Part shown: positions 36,171-44,498 of the stretch, one piece after another
Position numbering within the stretch: position 1 is the first letter of the stretch
Layout: each line of letters opens with the position of its first letter
DNA from: CAZPBN01 sp964584935
GTDB lineage: Bacteria; Acidobacteriota; Aminicenantia; Aminicenantales; Aminicenantaceae
NCBI GenBank assembly: GCA_964584935.1
Contig: CAZPBN010000005.1
Location: 62,001-126,000 of the forward strand
DNA: 64,000 nt
Reading direction: 5' to 3'
Made by a program: the position numbers and the translations under genes
The notes under the pieces: model-generated
Told to the model about the DNA's origin: nothing
Databases searched by the model: none
The model's input: only the letters and a program-made list of their open reading frames with translations

Positions 36171-36182
36171 AACGGTTTGAGT

Positions 36183-38102
36183 TCAAGTGTCTGTAAACCG
36201 TGATACAATAGTCCTGTTTTGATGATTGCAGATGTCTTTTCCTTCAGGAGTATAAAGAAAATCAATTCTGTTTTTGTAGAATTCAGCGATTTTGCGCCGT
36301 ACCATTTTTAGGGTTGAGTTGAGCATCTGGTTTTCTTCTGTGAAAGGCTCTCCCAGTATGGCAGTAGCAGAGGGAATCCACCTCTGAGGGAACATATTTT
36401 CGTGTTCCCCTCCGGTGGTGAAGGCATTGATTTGCTTCTGGATCAGCTTTAAAATCGCTTCCTGCCCTTGTTTTGTTTTACAGGAAAGATTTTGTTTGTT
36501 CAACCAGGTGAGCAATGCCTCTTTATTGGGCACAATTAAAGCTACCGTATAGGGACACTGGTTGTTGTAAAGCATCATTTGTTCGATAAACTCCGAGTTG
36601 TCTATGATGGCTTCCTCAATGCCTTCAGGACTGTATTTTTCAGCATCGTTACCTATAAGCAGGCTTTTTTTTCTTCCCAATACATATAGAAATCCATCGT
36701 TGTCGAGATATCCTAAATCTCCTGTGTAAAGCCAGCCGTCTTTTAAAACTTCTTTGGTGGCTTTTTCATTTTTCCAGTAGGCAGCCATCACATTTTCGCC
36801 TTTGACTGTTATTTCACCTGTCTTTCCTACAGGAAGGGGATTATCTTTGTCATCTCTGATTTCCAATTCCAGATTTTCCGCCACTTTGCCTGAAGAACCC
36901 AGTTTATGGATTTTTTTTGAATTTGATGAAATAACAGGGGCTGCTTCGGTGAGCCCATAACCCTGGTACATAGGGATCCCTATAGCGTAGAAAAATTTCT
37001 GTAATTCAATGTCTAACAGAGCTCCGCCTCCCACAAAAAATTCCAGCCTTCCGCCCAGGTTTTGACGGATTTTTTTATATATGAGTTTATCATAGAGCAA
37101 GAATTGAGGAATCTTTATCTTTTTTTTAAAGCCTTTGCCTTTGTTCCAGCCGTTTCCGTTAAAAGCATAAGAAGTTTTTAAAGCTTTTTGGAACAAAGAT
37201 TCCGCTTTGGATCCTTTTTTTCTTATGGCTGTCTCTATGTTTCTGCGAAAAGTTTTTGCAAGAGCGGGGACACTCAGCATGATAGTCGGCTTTATTTCTT
37301 TGATGTTTTTAGGGATGTTCCTCAGTGTTTCTAAAGCACTGTTGCCCTGTTCCACAGAAGCCAAACTGGCTCCATTTTTCATCATCGTATAAATACCGCA
37401 TGTGTGGGCAAAAGCGTGATCCCAGGGAAGAATAAGAAGGGTGACATACCACTCCGGACATTGAACCAGAGAATTGGATTGTTCGACATTGGCAGTGTAA
37501 TTTCTATGAGTCAGCAGGATCCCTTTGGGATCAGCCGTGGTTCCGGATGTGTAGCAAATATTCGCATAATCATTTTCTTTGATGTTCTGCCAGGTGGATT
37601 CGAAATCAGCTCTGTTCAATTCTAAATATTCTCTGCCTTTCGATATGACTTCATTTTTATGAATTTCTTCTGGTTCCCATTTATCCATTTCATCAAGAAT
37701 GATGATTTGTTCAAGATCAGGAAGGTCATTTTTGATCTCTCTTATTTTCTCTGCTTGGGTTTCAGAAACGATAGCCATTTTACATTCTGAGTGTGCAAGC
37801 CTGAATTTAAGATCAGAGAGATCATTGATTTTTACTGAAACGGGAACGTTCACAGCTCCCGCAAAAAGGATTCCAAGCTCGCTCATAACCCAGTCATTTC
37901 TGCCTTCTGATATCAGAGCTGTCCGGTCTCCCTTTTTCAACCCCAGACTGACAAGTCCGGATGAAAAATCAAAAACTAATTTTTCCATTTCAGAATAGGT
38001 CGTGCTTTCATACTTAGCTCCCCTTTTCTCCCACATCAGGATATTACTGCCGAATTTTTGCACACTGTTTTTAAAAAGTCTTGGTAATGTTCGTTGTCTC
38101 AT
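36183..38102 (-). CDS. AMP-forming long-chain acyl-CoA synthetase (AMP-binding enzyme)
   Basis: 639 residues. Adenylation motifs: ICYTSGTTADPKGILLTHRN (P-loop), YQGYGLTEAAPVIS, LYTGDLGYLDNDGFLYVLGR and the hinge Lys region KSLLIGNDAEKYSPEGIEE. The insert around NIETAIRKKGSKAESLFQKA and the length fit the long-chain group that activates fatty acids to acyl-CoA. AAAGGAG lies rather far (17 bases) from the ATG. Monocistronic, with its own promoter at 38192-38219. Confidence 0.9.
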   Translation of the reverse strand: MRQRTLPRLFKNSVQKFGSNILMWEKRGAKYESTTYSEMEKLVFDFSSGLVSLGLKKGDRTALISEGRNDWVMSELGILFAGAVNVPVSVKINDLSDLKFRLAHSECKMAIVSETQAEKIREIKNDLPDLEQIIILDEMDKWEPEEIHKNEVISKGREYLELNRADFESTWQNIKENDYANICYTSGTTADPKGILLTHRNYTANVEQSNSLVQCPEWYVTLLILPWDHAFAHTCGIYTMMKNGASLASVEQGNSALETLRNIPKNIKEIKPTIMLSVPALAKTFRRNIETAIRKKGSKAESLFQKALKTSYAFNGNGWNKGKGFKKKIKIPQFLLYDKLIYKKIRQNLGGRLEFFVGGGALLDIELQKFFYAIGIPMYQGYGLTEAAPVISSNSKKIHKLGSSGKVAENLELEIRDDKDNPLPVGKTGEITVKGENVMAAYWKNEKATKEVLKDGWLYTGDLGYLDNDGFLYVLGRKKSLLIGNDAEKYSPEGIEEAIIDNSEFIEQMMLYNNQCPYTVALIVPNKEALLTWLNKQNLSCKTKQGQEAILKLIQKQINAFTTGGEHENMFPQRWIPSATAILGEPFTEENQMLNSTLKMVRRKIAEFYKNRIDFLYTPEGKDICNHQNRTIVSRFTDT

Positions 38103-38191
38103 TTTAAATAATAAAAAGCTCCTTTCCAGGTCTCTTTAAATGAATTTTCATTTTCAATCAATGTTTGTCTGTTCAAATCCTATATAAAAGT

Positions 38192-38219
38192 ATTATAGGG
38201 ACAAAAATTATCCAGTCAA
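38192..38219 (-). promoter_or_regulatory. Sigma-70 promoter for the acyl-CoA synthetase gene
   Basis: Minus strand TTGACT, 16-base spacer, perfect TATAAT, about 90 bases before the start. The spacer begins GGATAATTTTT, as in the promoter at 12851. Confidence 0.6.
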
Positions 38220-38262
38220 TAGAAAGGACTCCGGAAATGTAAGATTTCCTCTTGAATATCTA

Positions 38263-38679
38263 CTATTCCAGCTTTTTTTCATTCGAGTCTTTTGTAGAAA
38301 TTTCCTTAATGCACACGCATCCCGTTGTTGGATAAAGGATACACCCCAGGAGTGAAAGCAGAGTGGTCTTTCCTGAGCCAGAGAGTCCTATGATGAGCAA
38401 AAGCTCATTTTTTCGGAGAGCAAGATGGGTTTCTTGAAGGGCTATATTCTCCTGATTACTGCTTTGATACTTTTTTGAAGCGCCTTTCAATTCAGCCAAA
38501 ATGGATGGATCTGCTCCGAAATGAGTGACCAAAGGATTGATATCGGAATCTTTGCCTTCCCAGTCCAAGTCCTGTCCATTGTGGTAGATGCCGGTTGGAG
38601 AATAGGAGGATAAAGATATATTTTTGATGCCTGGATTCTGAAGAAGTTCATGTTTCATAGAGGAGTAGGTGTTCTTCAA
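38263..38679 (-). pseudogene. Chimeric relic joining pieces of an ABC permease and a LolD-type ATPase
   Basis: The frame (138 codons from a TTG, no ribosome-binding site) has two unrelated halves. Residues about 1-62 (NPGIKNISLSSYSPTGIYHN, DWEGKD) resemble the extracytoplasmic part of MacB/FtsX-type permeases. From residue 65 (ELKGASKKYQ) to the stop it resembles the first third of a LolD-type ATPase, with Walker A GLSGSGKTTLL, ending before the signature and Walker B. In working systems these parts belong to different genes, in the opposite order. The piece is most likely a deletion fusion left from a lost exporter operon. Confidence 0.7.
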
Positions 38680-38750
38680 AATTTTAAAGTGAATATTAAT
38701 TATTTTTAGGATATAATTGTAAAATTAAAGAATAAGAAGGAGTGTATATT

Positions 38751-40904
38751 ATGAAATATCTAAAAAATCTATTGATTCTTATATTCATTCTCTGTTTCGT
38801 TCCTTTGTCTATGGCTGATGAAGGGATGTGGATGCCTCACCAAATGAAAGATCTCAATCTGAAAGCAAAAGGCCTTCAGATGAGTCCTGAAGACTTGTAT
38901 AAGAAAGACGGGACCGGCTTGATGAGCGCGGTTGTCTACTTGGGGGGAGGAACCGGCGAATTTGTCAGCCCGGCGGGACTTATCCTTACCAACCACCATG
39001 TGGCTTTTGGTGCGCTTCAGAGAGCTTCAACCAAGGAGAATGACTATATTCAGGACGGCTTCACTGCCTGGACAAAGCAGGAGGAAATTCCGGCCAAAGG
39101 TTATATTGCCGATGTTCTCCTCGGTTATGAAGAAATCACTGGGAAAATCGTATCAAAAATCAAACCGGATATGAGTTACAGGGAAAAATATAAGGTCATT
39201 GACAAAACCAAAAAGAAACTCATTGCTGAAGCGGAAAAAGCGGGAGATGATATCCGGGCAAGAGTTGCCTCAATGTACAGCGGGAATCAATACTATCTTT
39301 TCCGTTTTAAACGCCTAAAGGACATCCGGATTGTCTATGCTCCCCCGCGTGACTTAGGCAATTTCGGTGGAGATATCGATAACTGGATGTGGCCTAGACA
39401 TACCTGCGATTTTAGTTTTTTGAGAGCTTACGTATCAAAAGATAACGAGGGAGTGGATTTCAATAAAAATAATGTTCCCTACAAACCAAAATCGATTCTA
39501 AAAATTTCCACAAAGGGCTTCGAAGAAGGAGATTTCTCTTTTGTCATGGGCTATCCGGGAAGAACATACCGGAATTACACACTGGCAGAGCTCAGTTTTG
39601 ACTTAAAGAATATGAAAGAAAGGATGGAAATGTATAAGGATATCATTGCTTTCTTTGAACAAGCAGGAAAAGAGGATAGAGAAATCCAAATCAAATATGC
39701 CAGAATCATTAAAGGGCTCAATAATGGTTTGAAAAATTACAAGGGCAAGTTTGAAGGAATAGAGAAAATTAACTTGCTCGAGATAAAAAAAGAACAACAA
39801 AGAGACTTTATGGATTGGGTTGAGGAAAAACCAGAACGAAAGCCGAGATACGGGGATTCGCTTGAAAACATCTCCAATTTCATGGAAAAATATGCTGAAT
39901 TTGATAAGAAAAACAGTCTACTAGGCCGAATGGTCAGCTCCTATTTTGGATCTGCCATCCTTTCTCAGGCATACACCATATACCGCACCGTTGAGGAGAG
40001 GGAAAAGCCGGATATGGAAAGAGAATCGGCTTATCAGGAAAGAAATATCCCTCTTATAAAAATGCGGATTCAGCTTGCTGAACGGGGTTACGACTTGGAA
40101 ACAGACCGCTCTTTTTTCAAGTATCAACTGAAAAAACTCTGGGAGTATCCTGAGGAGCAATTACCGAATGCCTTGAAAGAGCTCATTGCTAAAAAGTCTG
40201 AGAAGGCGATTGATGAATTTGTGGATAGTCTCTACGACAACACCATTCTTGCTGATCCGGAAAAGAGACTCGAACTTATAGATATGACCTGGGAAGACCT
40301 GATGGAAATCGGAGATCCTTTCATTGAATTGGCTTCGAAATTGGAAGAAGAGATGAAAGAACTCCGAGAAAAAGGAAAAGCTCTGGGACAAGAGAGATTA
40401 GAGCTCAAGAAGGTTTATCTAGCCGGATTGCTGGAGAAAGCGGAAGGACGTATCGCACCAGATGCCAACTCCACCATCCGTTTCACTTATGGATTTATTG
40501 AAGGATACAGTCCCAGGGATGCTGTGTATTACGAACCGCAGACAACTTTGAGAGGGGTGATTGAAAAGGACACTGGAGAGGTTCCATTCCGTGTTCCTGA
40601 AAAAATAAAGAGTCTTTATAAAGCCAAAGAATTTGGTCCCTATATTGATAAAAATCTTAATGATATTCCTGCCTGCTTTTTGAATACCACCAGTGTGACC
40701 GGGGGCAACTCGGGTTCTCCAACTCTGAATGCCCGGGGAGAGCAGATAGGCATCATATTTGATATGACCTATGAAAGTGTGACGGCTGACTATTACGAAA
40801 TACCGGAACTTCAGAGGACCATTAGCGTTGATATCCGATATGTGCTTTTTGTTACAGAAAAGTTCTCTGGTGCGGATCACATTATTAAGGAATTGAATCT
40901 GTAA
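38751..40904 (+). CDS. S46-family dipeptidyl peptidase, exported
   Basis: 717 residues from the ATG with AAGGAG upstream; a GTG nine bases earlier would overlap that site. Signal peptide about 1-21. The catalytic triad can be placed: His in ILTNHHVAFGALQ (about residue 82), Asp in the GDIDNWMWPRH region, and Ser in TGGNSGSPTLNARGEQIG. Length and motifs match DPP7/DPP11-type peptidases, which trim dipeptides from extracellular peptides in the periplasm. I cannot settle the P1 preference (hydrophobic or acidic) by eye. Suggests growth on peptides. Confidence 0.93.
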   Translation: MKYLKNLLILIFILCFVPLSMADEGMWMPHQMKDLNLKAKGLQMSPEDLYKKDGTGLMSAVVYLGGGTGEFVSPAGLILTNHHVAFGALQRASTKENDYIQDGFTAWTKQEEIPAKGYIADVLLGYEEITGKIVSKIKPDMSYREKYKVIDKTKKKLIAEAEKAGDDIRARVASMYSGNQYYLFRFKRLKDIRIVYAPPRDLGNFGGDIDNWMWPRHTCDFSFLRAYVSKDNEGVDFNKNNVPYKPKSILKISTKGFEEGDFSFVMGYPGRTYRNYTLAELSFDLKNMKERMEMYKDIIAFFEQAGKEDREIQIKYARIIKGLNNGLKNYKGKFEGIEKINLLEIKKEQQRDFMDWVEEKPERKPRYGDSLENISNFMEKYAEFDKKNSLLGRMVSSYFGSAILSQAYTIYRTVEEREKPDMERESAYQERNIPLIKMRIQLAERGYDLETDRSFFKYQLKKLWEYPEEQLPNALKELIAKKSEKAIDEFVDSLYDNTILADPEKRLELIDMTWEDLMEIGDPFIELASKLEEEMKELREKGKALGQERLELKKVYLAGLLEKAEGRIAPDANSTIRFTYGFIEGYSPRDAVYYEPQTTLRGVIEKDTGEVPFRVPEKIKSLYKAKEFGPYIDKNLNDIPACFLNTTSVTGGNSGSPTLNARGEQIGIIFDMTYESVTADYYEIPELQRTISVDIRYVLFVTEKFSGADHIIKELNL

Positions 40905-40937
40905 CAAAATCCCATCGATATCAGAAATGATCACAAA

Positions 40938-41396
40938 GTGAATTTAGAAGAATACAAAAAGAAAAGAGATTTTAAAAAAACTCAAGAGCCGGACGGGACT
41001 TTCCGTGATATAAAAAAGAAAGGCCTTGTCTATGTCATCCAGCGTCATGATGCCTCCCATCTTCATTATGATTTGCGTCTTGAAGAAGAAAGTGTGCTGA
41101 AAAGCTGGGCGATTCCGAAAGATCCTCCTTTAAAGCTGGGAATCAAAAGACTAGCAGTCCAGACAGAGGATCATCCTTTAGGTTACGAGGATTTTGAGGG
41201 AACGATTCCAGAAGGACAATATGGTGCAGGGGTGGTTGAGATATGGGATAAAGGCACTTATATTCTTCTTGAAAAGACGTCTTCGAAAAGGATTTTCGAT
41301 ATATCAGGGAAAAAATTGCAAGGGAAATACTGTCTTATCAAACTCAAATCAAAAAATGCAGATGGTAAAAATTGGCTTTTCTTTAAAATGAAATAA
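40938..41396 (+). CDS. Stand-alone DNA ligase D-type 3'-phosphoesterase domain
   Basis: 152 residues. RHDASHLHYDLRLE carries the catalytic His/His/Asp of the LigD phosphoesterase, and FEGTIPEGQYGAGVVEIWDKG is its second signature. Trims 3' phosphates or ribonucleotides at DNA ends. Here it is free-standing, without ligase or polymerase domains. The likely start is GTG with no clear Shine-Dalgarno, 33 bases after the peptidase stop, so it may be read from the same transcript by chance of position. Confidence 0.9.
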   Translation: MNLEEYKKKRDFKKTQEPDGTFRDIKKKGLVYVIQRHDASHLHYDLRLEEESVLKSWAIPKDPPLKLGIKRLAVQTEDHPLGYEDFEGTIPEGQYGAGVVEIWDKGTYILLEKTSSKRIFDISGKKLQGKYCLIKLKSKNADGKNWLFFKMK

Positions 41397-41415
41397 TATC
41401 CTAATGTAGAATATC

Positions 41416-41695
41416 CAGCTTGGCTGATTTATATTCAAGAAAATAAAGAAATTATAAAATCTCCTTCAGGGAAAGAAAATACTTAGATTCAATTTTTTTA
41501 GTAAAAAATTGAGTCTAAGCAGCAACTGCTTTTCCCACAAGCATGATGATCGAATGAGATCACGTTTAGAGCTATTGTTACGGTTTTTTCTCTTAGAATC
41601 TATTTTTTACGCCAAAAATCCTTTCTAAGCAAAATACTCCAGGGAAATGAAAATTCTATATTGTTGAATTATAAAAAGATATCTCAGCCAAGCTG
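41416..41695. repeat. Inverted-repeat-bounded noncoding segment with a central hairpin (MITE-like)
   Basis: CAGCTTGGCTGA at 41416-41427 and its exact complement TCAGCCAAGCTG at 41684-41695 bound about 280 bases with no open gene. Looser similarity continues outside the 12-mers. Inside, 41482-41519 forms a 16-bp stem (CTTAGATTCAATTTTT with its complement, one G-T pair) and a 6-base loop. The layout fits a small non-autonomous element or a structured RNA. No second copy is visible in this window. Confidence 0.4.
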
Positions 41696-41713
41696 AACAT
41701 TCATTAACGAACA

Positions 41714-42193
41714 TTAATACTCTTCCAGGTGATTGAATTCAGCGTCTTCCAACCAGGTTTCAGGCCTGGAAACAAAATTGATAATATTTTCCAGAAGGAA
41801 GTAGTGTCGTTTTTCTTCTTCAGCTATCTTTAAAAACAATTCTTTCTGAGCAGAATCTTTGACTTGGGCTGCTTTTTGTTCATAAAATTCCTGACTTTCC
41901 TTTTCAATTTCCTGTGCTTTTTTGTACAATTCCTTTTGGCCTATGTCTGGTTCAATTTCTTTTTCCTTCATTTCTGTGAAAATGTTTTTGCTTTTTTTTA
42001 AAACGTCTGTTTCCTGCATCGAAGGGCTTGAATTCTCAGACATGGATTTAAAAATGTTATAATGCTTGACTTCATCATCAGCCAGCATATTGAATATGCT
42101 TTTAAGACCAGTGTTGTTGATCTTTTCAGATAAATCACGGTAATACTTTTCTCCGTCTTTTTCCATTTTCATAGCATAATCAAAAATATTCAT
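41714..42193 (-). CDS. Ferritin-like diiron protein (rubrerythrin-type helical domain)
   Basis: 159 residues forming a four-helix bundle. Metal-ligand patterns: MEKDGEKYYRD, ADDEVKHYNIF, IEKESQEFYEQKA and AEEEKRHYFLL, that is, two E-x(n)-E-x-x-H sets for a diiron site. There is no rubredoxin cysteine domain. Probably peroxide or iron handling. A GGGAAG-type site (AGGAGGGGAAGC) precedes the ATG. Divergent from the Ni superoxide dismutase gene and related in fold to 43696-44199. Confidence 0.85.
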   Translation of the reverse strand: MNIFDYAMKMEKDGEKYYRDLSEKINNTGLKSIFNMLADDEVKHYNIFKSMSENSSPSMQETDVLKKSKNIFTEMKEKEIEPDIGQKELYKKAQEIEKESQEFYEQKAAQVKDSAQKELFLKIAEEEKRHYFLLENIINFVSRPETWLEDAEFNHLEEY

Positions 42194-42354
42194 TTTGAGC
42201 TTCCCCTCCTATTAGTTTTAAATGATATAAAAAATAAACTCCCATCAAATACTATCAAAACTTGGTTTAATTAGCAAAAATATTTCGTAATACGTAGATG
42301 TGAAATGATAATAAAATTTAAAAAATATATATCTTCTTTGTCATAAATTTATTA

Positions 42355-42420
42355 TCAAGTCTGAAGTCTTACATCATTATATTACATTCAATTTCATCTT
42401 ACGTCTTACGTCTGACTTCT
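42355..42420. repeat. Degenerate TTACGTC/AAGTCT heptamer repeats
   Basis: The stretch contains AAGTCTGAAGTCTTACAT and, 30 bases on, CTTACGTCTTACGTCTGACT, a short run of near-identical 7-8-mers. It lies in the 375-base gap between divergent ferritin-like and superoxide dismutase genes. A weak promoter-like pair (TTGTTG, 16 bases, TATAAA) at 42453-42480 points toward the dismutase. Confidence 0.35.
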
Positions 42421-42568
42421 TGCGATATCATCTTTACACAATATCTCAATGTTTGTTGCTTCTGATGTTAATAATATAAATTTAAAAATAAGGGGAGCTT
42501 CAACTTCAATATCCATTTACCCTGGGAGTTCATTATTATATAATAAACAGACAGTGAAGGAGGAGAAA

Positions 42569-43075
42569 ATGAAAAAAATATCTTTGATTGTTTTATGCCT
42601 AGTATTTCTTTTAAATTTTAAAGCACCTCTTTTTTCTCATTGTGAGATTCCCTGCGGAATATATAATGACGAGATGAGGTTTGAACTAATGATGGAGCAT
42701 ATCAAAACCATTGAGAAATCGGTAAAACAGATCATACATCTTTCTGAGGAGAACTGGAAATTGGTCAAATCATCTGATTCTCCTGATCCAGTGAATAACA
42801 ATCAATTGGTGAGATGGATCACCAATAAGGAAAAGCATGCTGAGGAGATACAGCATATCGTCAGTCAATACTTTTTAACCCAACGAATAAAATTGAATGA
42901 TAAAAAGGAACCAGAAGCACAAAAAATATATATGGATCAGTTGTCCTTATGTCACAAAATATTAATATACGCAATGAAGACCAAACAGAGCCTGGATCTT
43001 TCCAATGTAAAGGAACTTAAGAAAAATGTTATAGAATTTAAAAAATTATATCTCGGCTCAAAGAAAGAAAAATAA
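42569..43075 (+). CDS. sodN: Nickel superoxide dismutase with Sec signal peptide
   Basis: 168 residues from the ATG preceded by AAGGAGGAG. Residues 1-23 are a signal peptide, and the mature N-terminus is predicted to be HCEIPCGIYND. This is the Ni-hook HCxxPCGxY, in which the amino group and side chain of His24 and the thiols of Cys25 and Cys29 bind nickel. In Streptomyces-type enzymes a dedicated peptidase exposes this His; here signal peptidase would do so. The helical remainder fits NiSOD but is longer (about 145 mature residues against about 117). Converts superoxide to H2O2 and O2 outside the cytoplasm. Followed closely by a nitroreductase and a rubrerythrin-like gene. Confidence 0.88.
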   Translation: MKKISLIVLCLVFLLNFKAPLFSHCEIPCGIYNDEMRFELMMEHIKTIEKSVKQIIHLSEENWKLVKSSDSPDPVNNNQLVRWITNKEKHAEEIQHIVSQYFLTQRIKLNDKKEPEAQKIYMDQLSLCHKILIYAMKTKQSLDLSNVKELKKNVIEFKKLYLGSKKEK

Positions 43076-43087
43076 AGGATTGGATTG

Positions 43088-43645
43088 ATGGATGTGATTC
43101 AGGCGATAAAAAAAAGAAGAGCTTTTCGTTCTTTAAAGCCCGTTGAAATCAATAAAAAATTAGTGAATGATTTAGCAGAAAGTGCAAAACTTTCTCCGTC
43201 CTGCTTCAATAATCAGCCATGGCGGTTTGTTTTTGTGTTTGAACCGGGAATTTTGAAAAAAATGCACTCTGCTCTTTCCACTGGAAATGAATGGGCACAA
43301 TCGGCGTCAATGATGATTGCTGTTTTTAGTAAAAAAGAGGATGATTGTATGATCAGAGACAGGGAATACCATCAATTTGATTTAGGGATGAGCGTGGGGT
43401 TTCTCATTTTAAGAGCAATGGAACTCGGTCTCATAGCTCACCCTATTGCCGGATTCAGCCCCAAAAAAACCAGAGAAATCCTGGGTATTCCAAAGGAATA
43501 TCAAGTTATAACCCTGGTTATGATTGGAAAGCACACAGAGGAAATCAATCCTGTCTTATCTGATGATCAGATCAAAGCTGAAAAGAAAAGGCCATTAAGA
43601 AAAAGGTTGAAGGAGTTTATCTATCTGAATGGTTTTAGGGAATAA
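43088..43645 (+). CDS. Nitroreductase-family FMN protein
   Basis: 185 residues. The family opening MDVIQAIKKRRAFRSLKP, the FMN contact AKLSPSCFNNQPWRFVFV and the C-terminal basic tail are present. An upstream TTG would add one residue; ATG is preferred. NAD(P)H-dependent reduction of quinones, nitro compounds or flavins, substrate unknown. It starts 12 bases after the NiSOD stop and is probably co-transcribed, so it may belong to oxidative-stress defence. Confidence 0.9.
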   Translation: MDVIQAIKKRRAFRSLKPVEINKKLVNDLAESAKLSPSCFNNQPWRFVFVFEPGILKKMHSALSTGNEWAQSASMMIAVFSKKEDDCMIRDREYHQFDLGMSVGFLILRAMELGLIAHPIAGFSPKKTREILGIPKEYQVITLVMIGKHTEEINPVLSDDQIKAEKKRPLRKRLKEFIYLNGFRE

Positions 43646-43695
43646 TATCGTATTTATTTGATTTATATGATTCGAAACTTCGGGAAGGAGGAATT

Positions 43696-44199
43696 ATGTC
43701 TGAGAATCAAATCCTTGAGATTTTAAAAGGAGCTATTCTTTTAGAGCACAAAGGGAAAGCTCTTTACGAATCTGTTATCCGTGCATCTCAAGTTCAAGAA
43801 GTAAAAGACCTTTTTAGTATGCTGGCAAGGGAAGAGGAAAAACACATCGAAGTCCTTAACAAACAGTATTCCCTTATTTATAAAGGGGAAGATTTTGATG
43901 TATCTGATATAAGAGATTTGCATGGAGAAACATTAGAAGCCGTCTTATCCGATAAAATTAAAGAAAATATTTCCGGAGCAGGATATGAAGCAGCCGTTAT
44001 TTCAGCTGCTTTGGAGTTTGAAAAAAAATCTGTTGAGTATTATTCAGACCAAACGTCAAAAGCCCGGTCAGAAGATGCAAAAAAGCTTTTCGAATGGCTC
44101 ACAGATTGGGAAAAAGACCATATGATGATGCTGGCTCGAATAGATGATGAACTAAAGGAGAAAATCTGGTTTGATAACAAGTTCTGGCCACTTGATTGA
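43696..44199 (+). CDS. Rubrerythrin-like ferritin-family protein
   Basis: 167 residues, four-helix diiron bundle. Ligand motifs: LLEHKGKALYES, AREEEKHIEVL, AALEFEKKSVEYY and WEKDHMMML. No rubredoxin domain. GGAAGGAGG precedes the ATG. Third gene of the NiSOD group, likely handling the peroxide made upstream. The last 40 bases (44160-44199, ending IWFDNKFWPLD) recur almost unchanged at 45775-45814. Confidence 0.86.
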   Translation: MSENQILEILKGAILLEHKGKALYESVIRASQVQEVKDLFSMLAREEEKHIEVLNKQYSLIYKGEDFDVSDIRDLHGETLEAVLSDKIKENISGAGYEAAVISAALEFEKKSVEYYSDQTSKARSEDAKKLFEWLTDWEKDHMMMLARIDDELKEKIWFDNKFWPLD

Positions 44200-44288
44200 A
44201 TAGAATGAAAGTTCTTGCTCTTAACCTCTAATTCTATTATCATTTTTACTAAAATTATCTTCTCTTTTCTTTTTTACTGCGTTTTTCC

Positions 44289-44318
44289 TTGACAGGATTC
44301 TTTTATTTTCTCTAATAT
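44289..44318 (+). promoter_or_regulatory. Sigma-70 promoter
   Basis: TTGACA, 18-base spacer starting GGAT, TAATAT. It points to the short frame at 44348 and the barrel gene at 44499. Confidence 0.5.
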
Positions 44319-44347
44319 TGTTTATGGTGATGTTGAAAGGGAATGAA

Positions 44348-44404
44348 ATGAGCGAAAATGAATCAAAACCACAGCAGACCAAAAAAGCAAATTCTTATAT
44401 TTGA
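44348..44404 (+). CDS. Possible 18-residue leader peptide or gene remnant
   Basis: MSENESKPQQTKKANSYI, with AAAGGGA before the ATG and a promoter 30 bases upstream. Polar, with no known motif. It may be the start of a gene whose body was replaced by the barrel gene downstream. Confidence 0.25.
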   Translation: MSENESKPQQTKKANSYI

Positions 44405-44498
44405 ATATTATTATTAATTTGCTTCTAATGTTGGATTTTTATGGATAAATTTGATATGCTTTTTCCGACATTTAAAAATTAATTATGAAGGAGGAATC

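Noticed and set aside
36011..36265. 84-codon minus-strand frame at the gph/acyl-CoA synthetase junction
   Set aside because: Overlaps the 3' ends of two well-supported genes in other frames and has no family features.
42355..42420. CRISPR-like repeat
   Set aside because: Units are 7-8 bases, adjacent and degenerate, with no regular spacers and no cas genes nearby.
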